Assembly: GCF_963583255.1 (NCBI RefSeq)
Contig: NC_084819.1
Location: 14,009,259-14,073,258, forward strand
Direction of reading: 5' to 3'
From: Pyrus communis
Lineage: Eukaryota > Streptophyta > Magnoliopsida > Rosales > Rosaceae
DNA: 64,000 nt
In this document: positions 34,216 through 45,309 of the stretch, in pieces
Position numbering within the stretch: position 1 is the first letter of the stretch
Layout: every line of letters starts with the position of its first letter
Program-made: the position numbers and the translations under genes
The notes under the pieces: model-generated
The model's database searches: none
Told to the model about the DNA's origin: nothing
The model's input: the letters and a program-made list of their open reading frames with translations, nothing else

Positions 34216-36180
34216 TGTACAATTTTAAGAATTGTAGTTAATTTTAAATTTAATATATAGTTGGTAGAAATTTTATTTTTAATATGAAGTTTGCTTAAAA
34301 TTGTTTGTTTTTTCACTCACATATGGTGGGAATTATTTTTAATTATTATTAATTAAAAACTAACACAGATTTTTTTTATATTATTAATATATTTGGTGTT
34401 GCTTATGTACGACATCATAACAATAATTTTATTTATCTAGATCTTATAATGTCAGTTAAAACCAAGAGTATTTTGAGTATTTTATTTGTTTAACTGTTGC
34501 TTGATGTCGGTTAGGACCGTCATCATGTCAGAATTCAACGTTGCTTCTAACCTAAATAAGTTTAGATGTCACTTTTAACCGACGTTGTTCTTTTTATTTT
34601 ATATTACTTTGCTTCTTGATGGCAGATTAAGGGGACTACTCAACGTCAATACCCTTTTTGTGACGCTATCAATGGCGTCGGTTCTCCAATCCGACATTGC
34701 ACGATTTGCTGTTGGATTTTTACCAAAAATCCGACACTAATTAGGGTTTCTTGTCGGTTTTTCTACCACCAGTGATAGCCTCTTTTGCAGTAGTGTTAGT
34801 TCATCTTCTCATTCTTCATTTTTTTTTCCCAGGTTTCGCCCATCCCTATTCTTCTTTCCTCCTTCTATTTTTCTTGCAAATTTCTCTCAATTAATTGAAT
34901 CTAGTTATTATTTTCTCTCTAATTATGCAATTGATTATGTAGTTTTGTATTTTAATTAGAATTTTTGAATTTTAGGGTTAGTTGTTGAGGTTGAATTTTA
35001 GATCTGTTGTTGGTGTTGAACTTTCGTCCATGTCAGTATATTGTTTAGTACTTGGGTTTAACTTATATGACATATGCCTTGTGACTTTTCTGGTCATCGG
35101 CATGTGAGGTTTAAGGTCATGGCTTATAACTCATGTGAGGTTCAAATCCTCGGAGCCTATTTTCTTAGTAGTGTTTTCGTCATTCCTAGGAGATTCGTAC
35201 CCATTATAAGTCTAGCTCTCAATTCTCTCTATTGCAATGGGTTGTGCTCTAGCTGTTATCACTGAGGTGTCATTCAATATGCAAGGCATTTAGGGTGCTT
35301 TGATTAGCAATGTCGGGTTTGTGTTGAGGAACATTTACTCGAAACGTAGTTTATAGAACTTCAAGGAAGTAGATGGGTTGAATTTTTTTGGTTGGAACAG
35401 TATAATTTATTTCTTCTATGTGTTTCCCGCCGTTATTTTCGTTGAAGGGTCTCAATGGGTTCAAGGATATCACAAAGCTCTTGCAACTGTGGGAAAACCA
35501 TCCACATTGTACATATGGGTATTGTTATCCGGAGTGTTTTACCATTTCTATAACCAATCATCGTATCAAGCACTTGATGAAATTAGTTCCATGAGCCTTT
35601 CAGTTGGGAACACAATGAAGAGAGTGTCGGTAATTGTATCGAATGTGTTGGTGCTCAGAAATCTAGTTAGACCTCTTAATGCACTTGGATCCACCGTTGC
35701 AATATTGGGGACTTTCTTGTATTAGCAGGCAACAGCTAAAAAGAAAAAGGGTAAAGTACAAAAAAACTACCTCAACTATTGGTGTCATGACACTTTTATA
35801 CCTCATCTTTTAAAATTGACAATATCATACGTCATCTTACGAATTTGTGACAATATCAGACCTCCGTTAGTTTTTCTGTTAATTTTTCTGTTAAGTGCTG
35901 ACGTGGCTTGATTCGAAGTCCACTTTCTATTAAAATATTATTAAAAACTAAAAAAAATATTTAATATTTAATATTTTTTTAAATATTGAAAAAAAAAAAA
36001 AAAAAAAAACCGTCCCTTCCCCCCCTCTCTTCCCCATCTTCATCTTCATCTTCATCTTCATCTTCATCTTCATCCTGCTTAATCTTCATCTTCATCCTGC
36101 TTAATCTTTAACACAAAAAAAAAAAAAAAAAATTTGAAAACCCAACCCCGCAACCCCACCCGCCCCTCCCCCTCCCCCCC

Positions 36181-38000
36181 TGTTGGAAATGTGCCCTAAA
36201 ACCAATCATATGATGATACTTTACGGACATTTCACAAAGTTAAGCTAATGTAGTTTAAAATGTAAAGGGCAAAGATTATTGTTTGAGCTATCTCATATAA
36301 ATGTTATATGCTTAAACGATAAGTCCAAGGAATATGTGATTGGAAGAATACGATCTAAAGAAGTTAGATTCATGAGACCATTCTTTCGTTGACACATCCT
36401 AAACGTTCCTGATCATAGGATTGTCAATTGGGCTTTGACAGTCCGTTAAGATCAGTACGTGCTATGTCTTCTCTCAGGGAGAGTGACTAGTCTCGAGTCA
36501 TTGGTGTGTGTGACATCAAGACAAGTACGTAGGTGCTCAATAGAGAATGAGTTCACTGAACACGATCAACGAAGAGTTCTCATATTCATGTCACATGAGA
36601 ACTCATGGTTGGGATAATGCAAATTAGTCTTTTGACCTGAGGCATCACAGTTGTCTTGTGGTTAGGTCCTTAATCTTTGATTATGTCAAAGTCACTCCAT
36701 CAGAAGGGTGTCCACGGCATCGTTGGGGTTAAGCCACTTAGCCATGGAGGCAAGTGAATGCGCAACAAGGGATCTCTAACCTTCAAACTGTTTGAGGGAG
36801 AATACTCTATGATATGATTAAGAATCTTTGGCCAAAGTATGAATAAGATTTAGGAATGTGTTATGAATAAGATTTAGGAATGTGTTCCAAATCACATTCA
36901 AGGTAATCATATAAGCACAAGACTCACATTGGATAGTAGACATGAATAAACTATCAAACCAAACAATGTGGTCAAGAGTATTGTATTAGAGAAAGACCGT
37001 ATTGCATTTGTAATCCTAAAACTGAATAGGTTCTCCACCTCTTCTGATTAGCTTGGGTAACCATGACATGCTGCTAGGCGTCAACCATGGTTTGTGGAAG
37101 CCCTAAAAGTGTATTATCACTAACGGGAGAATTGAAAGTAAGTTTCAATTCACAATCGATTAGAAAGAGTTTTAATCGCCCACTGCCTCGCTAAAAGGAA
37201 CCTAATGGATCGTTCACCGAGTAAGGTAGAGTTTGAAGAAACAACGGAGATGAGTAAGAATAATTAAATGGTTTAATTATTTATCTAAGGCTAGGATTAA
37301 TTAATATGTTAATTAATCAAACGAATAAGTTCGTTAAAGACCTCGGGTTAGTTTTGGGCCGCAAGGCCCAATGGGATTTGAATGTCAAGCCCATTAACTC
37401 AAGTTGTATGACAACTTGAATAAACAAAGGGCTTGAAAGCCCAATAAACCCTATAGGCTTGCCATGTTAGAAGAATAGGGCTTTTGGTCCATTAGGTCAC
37501 TTATTTGAAGGGACTATATAAAGGACTTTATAGCCTAAAATTCATTAAGGGTTTTTTTTGGGGAAAGGATGAGAACACAAGCTCTCCTTTCTCTCTAAAA
37601 TTTCAGCCACCTTGGAGGGATCATCTAGCAATCAAACTCCTCCAAGGTCACTCATTTCTTCTTCATTATGCCTTGGTGATGAATCATTAGAGGTTCTCAA
37701 TTTTGGGAACTTGGAGAAACCTTTTCATCCATCCAAATCCATGGATCTAAGATGCAAGGAATGAAGGCCCTCTCTTTGGGTGATTAGCCTTTGCTTATGC
37801 AAAGAGGAATCTACAAAGGTATTGATTTCTCAACTCACTTTGTTTTGAGTTGAGTCTTGGTTCACCTATCTACTAGGCTTTGAAGTTCATGGGTTAAGTT
37901 TTGTTTTTGAGTGCATATAAACATGATTCCGCCTTTTAATTGTTAATTGCATGTTGTTGATGTTGCTCAAATGAACTTGTTTTTCACAAATTTTCCTTCA
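36181..38000 (+). mobile_element. Solo LTR, about 1.8 kb
   Basis: Begins TGTTGGAAATGTGCCC and ends TTTTCCTTCA, so TG...CA, flanked on both sides by CCCCC within C-runs. It has a TATA box (ACTATATAAAGG near 37513) with a transcript-start-like stretch after it, and no coding region. No primer site, purine tract or second LTR is present, so it is read as a recombined solo LTR. The C-rich flanks make the duplication weak evidence. Confidence 0.75.
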
Positions 38001-38009
38001 CCCCCCCCC

Positions 38010-38790
38010 CCCCCCCAAACAAGTAGAAAGAGGAAGAACCAAAGAAGAAGAAGGAAGAGGAAAAAAAAAAAACCCAGAAAAAGAAGGAGGAAGAAGAAGG
38101 AGAAGGAGGAAGAGGAAGAAGAAAACCCATCAACTCAACCCCCTTCCTGGCCTGTTCGCGGAAGAAGAAGAAGAAGGAGGCGAAGAGGAAGAAGTGGAGA
38201 AGGAGAAAAAAAAAAAAAAAATCTAAACTGCAACCTAGATGAAGGAAAAAGGAAGAAGGAAGAAGAAGAAGAAAAAAATTAAAACACCCCCTCCTGCGGA
38301 AGAAGAAGAAGAAGGAGAAAAGGAAAATAAAATAAAATAAAACAACCCAACCCAACCCAATTCGGCACCCCCCAACCCAACGCGCACTCATCTCTCCTCC
38401 CCCATCTTCATCTTCTTCCCCTTTTCCCTCTACCTGCAACCCAGAAACAACAAAAAAACAAAAAAAAATTTCGAACCCAGTTTCAGCCCAAGAAGAAGAA
38501 GAACCCTCTTTGTCTCCTCCCCATCTTCATCTTCGTCCCCTTTTCCCTCTACCTGCAACCTAGAAACAAAAAAAAAGACAAAAAAATAAATAAATAAATA
38601 AAGTCATACCTAGTTTTGGCCCAAGAAGAAGAAGAAGAAGAAGAAGAAGGAGAGAGAAGAAGAATGAAAAAAAAAAAAAAAAAAACTGACAAATCCAGTT
38701 TCAGCCCAGGAGGAGAAGAAGAAGATGATGAAGAAGAAGAATGAGGAGAGAGAAGAACAAAAAAAATTGAAATTAGTGCGGGTGAAGGAA
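38010..38790. repeat. GAA/GGA-rich simple sequence, block 1
   Basis: Purine-rich (AAGAAG, GGAGAAG) runs alternate with A-tracts and short CTTCATCTTC-type pyrimidine runs. They fill the left interior of the foldback element and create long spurious Lys/Arg/Glu or Phe/Leu reading frames. Confidence 0.85.
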
Positions 38791-38823
38791 AGGGGATGCC
38801 GCACCCCTAGGAATTTTTTTTTT

Positions 38824-39814
38824 GGGTAAAGTACAAAAAACTACCTCAACTATTGGTGTTATGACACTTTCATACCTCATCTTTTAAAATTAACACTTTC
38901 ATACCTCATCTTTTAAAATTGACAATGTCATACCTCATCTTTAGAATTTGCTCTAATGTTATACCTTCCGTTACTTGGCCGTTTACTTTTCAGTTAAATG
39001 CTAACGTGGCTTGATTTGGGGCTCACTTTCTATTAAAATATCATTAAAATATTATTAAAAACTAAAAAAAAAATTATTTAATATTTTTTAAATATTAAAA
39101 TAATAATAAAAAGTAAAAAGAAAAAAAAAACACCCTCATTTCGTCCCTCCCCTCCCCCTCCCCCCCCTCTTTCTTCTCCCCATCTTCATCTTCTTCCCCC
39201 CACCTGCAAACCCACCCAAAAAAAAAAAAATTGAAAACCCATCAACACACCCCCTGCGGAAGAAGGAGAAGGAGACGGAGAAGGAGAAGGAGGAAGAAGA
39301 AGAAGAAGAAGAGGAGGAAAAAAAGGAGGAAGGAAAAAAAAAATTCCGCCCCCCCCAAAGCGGCGTGGAAGAAGAAGGAGAAGGAGAAGGAGGAAGAAGA
39401 AAAAGAAGAAGAGGAAGAAAAGGAGAAGGAGGAAGAAGAAGAAGAGGAAGAAAAAAAAAAAATTTTGAAAACCCATCAAACCCCCCTTCCCCCTTCCATG
39501 GAAGAAGAAGAAGGAGAAAGGAGAAGGAGAAGGAGGAAGAAGAAGAAGAAGAAGAAGAGGAAAAAAAGGAGAAGGAGGAAGAAAAAAAAAAAAAATTTTG
39601 AAAACCATCAACCCCCCTTACGGAAGAAGAAGAAGGAGAAGGAGAAGGAGGAAGAAGAAGAAGAAAGAGGAAGAAAAAGGAGGAAGGAAAAAAAAAAAAA
39701 AATTTGAAAACCCATCAAACCCCAAATCCACCACTCTCATCCATTCTCCACATCCTCTTCCGTACCCATCCTTCACCTTCTCTACGCACCCATCTTCCCG
39801 CCGACGAGATCTGG

Positions 39815-39854
<40 letters not shown>

Positions 39855-40298
39855 CTGGGTTGCAGGAGGGAGAAGAGGGGGTGGGAAGGTGGCAAACTAA
39901 GTGTGGGTGTGGGGGAAGACAAATTGAAATTTTTTTTTTTTCAGGGTTTACAGGTGGGGGGAAGAAGATGAAGATGGGGGGAGAAGAGAGAGGAGGGGAG
40001 GGGGGGAGGGGAGGGACGAAATGAGGGTTTTTTTTTTTTAACTTTTTATTATTATTTTAATATTTAAAAATATTAAATAATTTTTTTTAGTTTTTAATAA
40101 TATTTTAATGATTTTTTAATAGAAAGTGGGCCCCGAATCAAGCTACATCAGTATTTAATTGAAAAGTAAACGGCCAAGTAACGAAAGGTATAACATTGGA
40201 TCAAATTCTAAAGATGAGGTATGACATTGTCAATTTTAAAAGATGAGGTATGAAAGTGTCGTGACACTAATAGTTGAGGTAGTTTTTTGTACTTTACA
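38824..40298. mobile_element. Second foldback of the same family, nested in the first
   Basis: Left arm GGGTAAAGTACAAAAAACTA at 38824; right arm ends AGTTTTTTGTACTTTACA at 40298. These two arms resemble each other more than the outer arms: both have the variant TTACTTGGCCGTTTACTTTT-type stretch and CATTAAAATATTATTAAAAA. That pairing marks them as a separate element. Flanks are T-runs on both sides. The interior (39230-39700) is GGAGAAGGAG-type purine repeats. Confidence 0.7.
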
Positions 40299-40308
40299 TT
40301 TTTTTTTT

Positions 40309-41051
40309 AATTCTTAATTTTTAATATTTAATTATTAAAAATATATTTAATTATTTTTTAATCCAGCTGGATTAATGAGTGGTCTCTATCTCTTGCCACG
40401 TCAGCATTTAACAGAAAACTAACAGAAAAATTGACAGAGGTATGACATTGTCACAAATTCGTAAGATGTGGTATGACATTGTCAATTTTAAAAGATGGGG
40501 TATGAAAGTGTCGTGACACTAATAGTTGATGTAGTTTTTTGTACTTTACCTTTTTTTTTTTGTTTTTTTATTCTTAATTTTTAATATTTAATTATTAAAA
40601 ATATATTTAATTATTTTTTAATCCAGCTGGATTAATGAGTGGTCTCTGTCTCTTGCCACGTCAACATTTAACAGAAAACTAACAGAAAAATTGACAGAGG
40701 TATGACATTGTCACAAATTCGTAAGATGTGATATGACATTGTCAATTTTAAAAGATGAGGTATAAAACTGTCGTGACCCCAATAGTTGAGGTAGTTTTTT
40801 GTACTTTACCCTTTTTTTTTGTTTTTTTATTCTTAATTTTTAATATTTAATTATTTTTTAATCCAGCTGGATTAATGAGTGGTCTCCGTCTCTTGCCACG
40901 TCAGCATTTAACAGAAAACTAACAGAAAAATTGACGGAGGTATGACATTGTCACAAATTTGTAAGATGTGGTATGACATTGTCAATTTTAAAAGATGAGG
41001 TATGAAACTGTCGTGACCCCAATAGTTGAGGTAGTTTTTTGTACTTTACCC
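40309..41051 (-). repeat. Right arm of the outer foldback repeated three times
   Basis: Three units of about 240-250 bp end at about 40552, 40811 and 41051, each closing with GTAGTTTTTTGTACTTTACC. Each unit contains AATCCAGCTGGATTAATGAG, GCCACGTCA and AAGATG.GGTATGA. Only the last forms the outer border. The units differ at few positions, so the amplification is recent relative to the element. Confidence 0.85.
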
Positions 41052-41838
41052 AAAGAAAAAGGGAGTTGAAGAGAAGGATTGAATATAATTTTACTTGGTC
41101 TACTTTAGGTGTGGTCTACTTTAGGTGTCTTATATTATACAGCTATCAAGTTTTAGTAATGGCTCAGGTTTTGATATCACCATTTGTTCCTTTTGATTTC
41201 ATACTTGCGTCCGTGTGTGTTATTGGTGAATTTATGCTAGGATTGATGAGGCCTTTATTCTACATGTTCATTTGTTAACTGCTTGTGGGTGTGAAGTTTT
41301 TGTTCGAAATTCGAATGATTTAATTTTGATGTTTATTTGAGCCTAGAGTGACCTAGGAAGTTGAGTGCAGAATTTTGCCTTTTGGTTAAGCTTACACAAA
41401 GGTCATTTTATAGTTAAGTTTCAAATGTGTGTTGTCTGGCTTTATAGTTATGCAGCACCTGAGACTATGAAGGTTTGGGGGAACATGGATTACTCGTAAG
41501 ATAGTAGTTTAGCGTTCCTTATCATTCTTGAGCTTTCTTACCCATGTATGCTTGGATCCTACTAATGCAGATGTTTAATCACCTTTGCGTTTTTGCTTTA
41601 ATTAGCCAATGATCATGTCTTCTTGTATCTTTCTTATGTCCTTACTTACATGTATAATATCATGCTCTAGTTACTTAATTATTTACCACTATCTAATAAT
41701 GTTATGGCATGCTTTATTGTTAAGTTGTGGTACTTGAATATTGTGACTTGGTTGATGATGTGGTTCATGATGAATCATAATTCAGCTAGAAGGCGGAATT
41801 AGTAACTTGCACTTAGAAATCGCATATTTGTTAGGAGA

Positions 41839-42977
41839 ATGGTAGGGTCAACCTATTTAGACAGCATAATAGGATATGATGATGTTCATTGTGTGAACCA
41901 AATTAGAATGGATAGAAGAACGTTCCATTATTTATGCCGGATGCTCCGTGACCACGATAGAGTAAAATTGGATGGTGTGGTGACAATGGAAGAACAAGTT
42001 TGCAAGTTTTTGCATATATTTTCACATCATGTAAAGAATTGTACAATTGGGAGTAGGTTTTGTCGATTGGGGGAGACCATAAGTAGGTATTTCAATTCCA
42101 TTTTACATAGAGTATTAAGGCTACAAGGTAGACTTTTGAAAGTGCCAGAACCCATTCCTAATGCCTACCCAGATCCTAAATGGAGTTGGTTTGAGATATT
42201 CTTCATATTTTATAAAAATTACTTCTAAAATTAATGTAATTAAATATATTGAGCTTACTAATGTTAATGACATTTTTTAGAATTGCTTGGGAGCATTGGA
42301 TGAGACTTACATTAATGTTCATGTCCGTGAGCGATAAACCAAGATACTGATCAAGGAAGGGAGAGACTGCGACCAAAATGTTGGGAGTTTGTAATCTGGA
42401 CATGCATTTTATATTTATGTATGTAGGTTAGGAAGGGTCGACCTCTAATTCTAGAGTACTCCAAGATGCGATAAGTAGGCCATCAGGATTAAAAGTGTCC
42501 ACATGTGTTTATATTAGTAATTTGAATCCTCAATTTTCTTATATATATTGTAATATACATTTTTTTGGTGTGTTAGGGTGTTACTACCTTATGGATGGTG
42601 GGTACACAAATGGTCTAGGATAACTTGCACCGTATAGGGGAGTGCATGACCATCTCTCGAAGTGGAGAAATAGAAGACTCCCGATTAATCATGAGGAGTA
42701 TTTCAATATGAAACATGCTGCAGCTAGAAATGTCATTGAGAGATGTTTTGGACTACTTAAGATACGTTGGAGCATCTTAAGAGGTCCATCATTTTTCCCT
42801 ATTAAAATACAACTTAGGATTATGACAGCCTGCTACCTATTACATAATCTTATTAGAAGACATATGTCAGCTGATCCAATAGAAAATGAAATTCTAAATT
42901 TGGACGAATCTGAAAGTGATGATGATGATGAAGATATGATTGAGACTATTCAACCTACACAAGAATGGACTGCGTAG
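41839..42977 (+). pseudogene. PIF/Harbinger (HARBI1-type, DDE_4) transposase, decayed
   Basis: First exon 41839-42196: DRRTFHYLCRMLRD, VTMEEQVCKFLHI, GRLLKVPEPIPNAYPDPKW. An intron of about 80 bp ends near 42280. The catalytic region follows: NCLGALDETYINVHV (first Asp), LMDGGYTN (second Asp), APYRGVHDHLSKWRN, then AAARNVIERCFGLLKIRWSI with the catalytic Glu, and ACYLLHNLIRR. All three DDE residues survive. Stops after VRER, in the middle region and after YTNGLG leave it non-functional. It belongs to the Harbinger ends at 30106 and 43495. Confidence 0.88.
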
Positions 42978-43599
42978 AGAAACACTTTGGCTTTGAATAT
43001 GTACAATGAGTGACATGCACAAGTGTGATTTGATTAAATTTTCTTATATATGCATGTTGTGATTTGGTTATGGTTTGTTATTTGAACAAATAGTGATTTC
43101 TTATGTATTGTGTGACAAAGTGTGATTCGATTATGATACTTTATTCGAACAAAGTGTGACCTGGTTATATATTTAGTTAAAAAGTGTGATGGTTTGCTTA
43201 TGGTTTTTATCACTTACTATTAATTATATGCACTATTGATTATATGCTATCTTATTGTGTATGTAATTATAGGAATGGAAAGTGAACAAAGAATTCAACC
43301 AAAAGGAAGATTTGTCAAATTTTTTTTTCTTCCCTTTTCTTATCCGGTTTAGTATCGAACACAGTATAAATAATACAATAATTAATTAGTCTGATACTGC
43401 ACCAAACACCTGACTAATTTAGTCAGTACTATCCAATGACTATTTATCATATCTAACATAAATAGTCAATACAGTACAAGCTGCCAAACGAGACCTTAGT
43501 CTCATTAAAAGCAATCTTTGTTTGCGCCAAACACGGGCTAGGACTCCTATCTAAGGCAGTCCAGTCTAATAAAATTTAAAGAGGCCAAACAAATGTGCC

Positions 43600-45036
43600 T
43601 ATAGATTTTAAACAAAAGAATTCAACGTTCTTTCTTATGAGCAAAAGTGCTTTTCTAAGTAGTCAACATCAAACGGACTCTCACTAAGAGGATAGAACAC
43701 ACCACTAGAATAATTCACGTCACCCCATTTCCACCCCTATTTTAATATAGTTATCTCCATTTATATGGTGTCACTACATCACGTCATGCAATAAGATTAT
43801 AGTATACAAGCCAAGATTCTGGACATTCACCAATAAATCTTGAAAGAGAAGATTGCACAGGTTTTATATGTGATCTCATGCTCCACACCTTGCAACCGCA
43901 AACCATTATTTTGCATATATATATATGCAGTATTTATCTTTAGACCATTCTTTGCATATATAATTATCGATCATATTCGTGAATGGCATTATAATGATCG
44001 TGCTGGTTGAAGATCAAATCAAAGACCAATTTAACATGACCCCACCACGAAATGGCAAAATCTACAACACCTAAGCTGACAGCGTGACAGAAGCAGCATT
44101 GTTTGAATGCCTCATGAAAACTAGGGTTTGAGCTAGGCGAAACCGGCACGCAGGGTTTTGCTTTTGCTTAGGGTTGGAGTACTTTCGATGGCTGCTTTGA
44201 AGCTACAAATTCAATTGGGAAGGGAAAGTAACTTGAAGATTGAATTTCAACGGTGGGATTGGATTGGACTGTGATGCAGGCAATGACTTCATCCACGACA
44301 GAGACAATTCAGTGGTTTCTGCCTGTGATGAAGCAAGCAAGATGAGTAGCTGTACAAACAATACTAGAGATACACACGGTTGACGATTATAATATCTAAA
44401 ATTATTTCTAAAATATATATGGCCGGTCCAAAAATTAATATTTAAAAATTATTTATAAAATATACGTGGCAGGTCCAAAAATATAGTTTAGAAAATTAAT
44501 AAATATCCCCTTGCAATTTTTTATTAAAAACTCTTAGCTAATTTTTTATTATTATAAGGACAGTTCTTTTATTATTAAGAATATTTTATTTTGAATTAAA
44601 AAACTCTCATAGTCTCGTTAAACGTGGCTCCATTTTTATCTTTGTAATACACAAAAATATCCTTAATAATAAGAAAAGATGCCTAAGTGTTTTTTCATTT
44701 AAAAAATATTATGGGAGACTTAAATAGTTCTCTCTTTTTACCCCGGATATTCCAAAATTCTGATTTCCCATTGGTAATTGACTATGAATTAACGATTGAT
44801 TTCGAACTAGCCCAAGCTTCCTATATCATATGACAGCGAAAGCGTTTCGCGCCTATTGTTATTAGTGGAATAAATTTATTTGGCATGTTGTCCAAATCAA
44901 CTCGTATAAGGGAAAAAGATTGTTAGGTTGTCAATTTTAGAGTTAATCTAGAAAAGTTTTTGACTGTCATACTTGTAAATGTTTATCCTCTATAAATATA
45001 TATACTAACAAAAGCGTTTGATTACCAACATAAAAA
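43600..45036. other. Intergenic, no gene seen
   Basis: Spacer between the two transposon nests. A 39-bp unit ending GG(C/A)(C/A)GGTCCAAAAAT is repeated in tandem near 44397-44482. No coding similarity was recognised. Confidence 0.5.
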
Positions 45037-45309
45037 TTGATTTTCTTGATTTTCAACATTCGATACATCATGTTTTTTTTTATCTCAGAGTAGTACTTAA
45101 AATCATTATTTTGAGACATTTTCATACCTCCGTTAAGATTTAAATCAATGGTTAACTAGTGACGTGGCGCCTATATGGACAATAATTAGATGTCACGTGT
45201 TAATATAGGGTCCACGTGGATTAAAAAAATAAAAAAAATATAATAATAATAATTATAAATAATTTTAAAAAAAAAAATTTCATCTCCTACCTCATCCCAT
45301 CCCCCAACC

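Larger units (their letters stand above)
30424..34795 (+). mobile_element. CACTA (En/Spm) transposon, interrupted by Cassandra
   Basis: It starts CACTACTACAAAAGGGCC and ends with the complementary GCCTCTTTTGCAGTAGTG, the defining CACTA ends. The subterminal regions hold many GTCGGTTNNAACCGAC-type palindromes. Inside are remnants of a Transposase_21-type protein and of a Transposase_24-type second protein. The three bases beside each end (CCA and TTA) do not match, so the target duplication has decayed. Total 4372 bp including the 642-bp Cassandra insertion. Confidence 0.9.
35749..41051. mobile_element. Mutator-like foldback element with long inverted arms
   Basis: Both ends start GGGTAAAGTACAAAAAACTA and stay similar for about 190 bp (CTACCTCAACTATTGG, CATACCTCATCTTTTAAAAT, GCTGACGTGGC). 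The 9-bp flank AAAGAAAAA is identical on both sides (35740-35748, 41052-41060) and falls in the Lys codons of the GPT fragment. Long arms plus 9-bp duplication fit a non-autonomous Mutator-like element. The interior is pyrimidine-rich or purine-rich simple sequence, a solo LTR (36181-38000) and a nested second foldback (38824-40298). No transposase is present. Confidence 0.85.
35155..41082 (+). pseudogene. Captured glucose-6-phosphate/phosphate translocator (GPT) fragment, split by a foldback element
   Basis: Homology starts near 35155 and is continuous without introns: LSIAMGCALAVITEVSFNMQ, VLRNIYSKRSL, FKEVDGLNFFGW, FVEGSQWVQGYHKAL, GKPSTLYIWVLLSGVFYHFY, NQSSYQALDEIS, VGNTMKRVSVIVS, LVRPLNALGS and ILGTFLY. 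This is the C-terminal transmembrane half of plastid GPT carriers. A stop replaces the residue after TFLY, and two upstream stops are present. The Lys-rich tail (QATAKKKK) is cut by an insertion at 35749 and resumes at 41052 with KKGVEEKD and a stop at 41080. It lies inside the Harbinger element, so it was captured or inserted as a retrocopy. Confidence 0.88.
30106..43495 (+). mobile_element. PIF/Harbinger transposon, enlarged by nested insertions
   Basis: Ends GGCCTCATTTGGTATGCCG and, reverse-complemented, GGTCTCGTTTGGCAGCTTG match at 13 of the first 16 positions, and TTA flanks both sides (30103-30105, 43496-43498). A three-base TWA duplication is the Harbinger hallmark, and a HARBI1-type transposase lies inside at 41839-42977. 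The 13.4-kb span is mostly later insertions: CACTA (30424-34795) and a foldback (35749-41051). Without these two the element is about 3.7 kb, a normal size for the superfamily. Confidence 0.85.
29158..43599. mobile_element. Possible outer host element of the Harbinger nest
   Basis: Left sequence GGGTGTTTTTGTTGTATCAG and the reverse complement of 43560-43599, GGCACATTTGTTTGGCCTC, are loosely similar. The subterminal parts also correspond (GAACTGGTTAGCTTTTAGGA against AGACTGGACTGCCTTAGATA). Removing the Harbinger element and one TTA rejoins CGAGTCCGACTTAGTCTC. This suggests the Harbinger element landed in an older TIR element with GACTTAGTC-rich ends. Ends are degenerate and the boundary is tentative. 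Confidence 0.4.

Noticed and set aside
37505..37690. A 61-codon ORF near a TATA box
   Set aside because: It lies inside the solo LTR, just where a retrotransposon transcript would start, and has no known similarity.
38010..39710. Long Lys/Arg/Glu-rich and Phe-rich ORFs
   Set aside because: They are read-throughs of GAA/GGA simple repeats inside the foldback element and exist in several frames at once.
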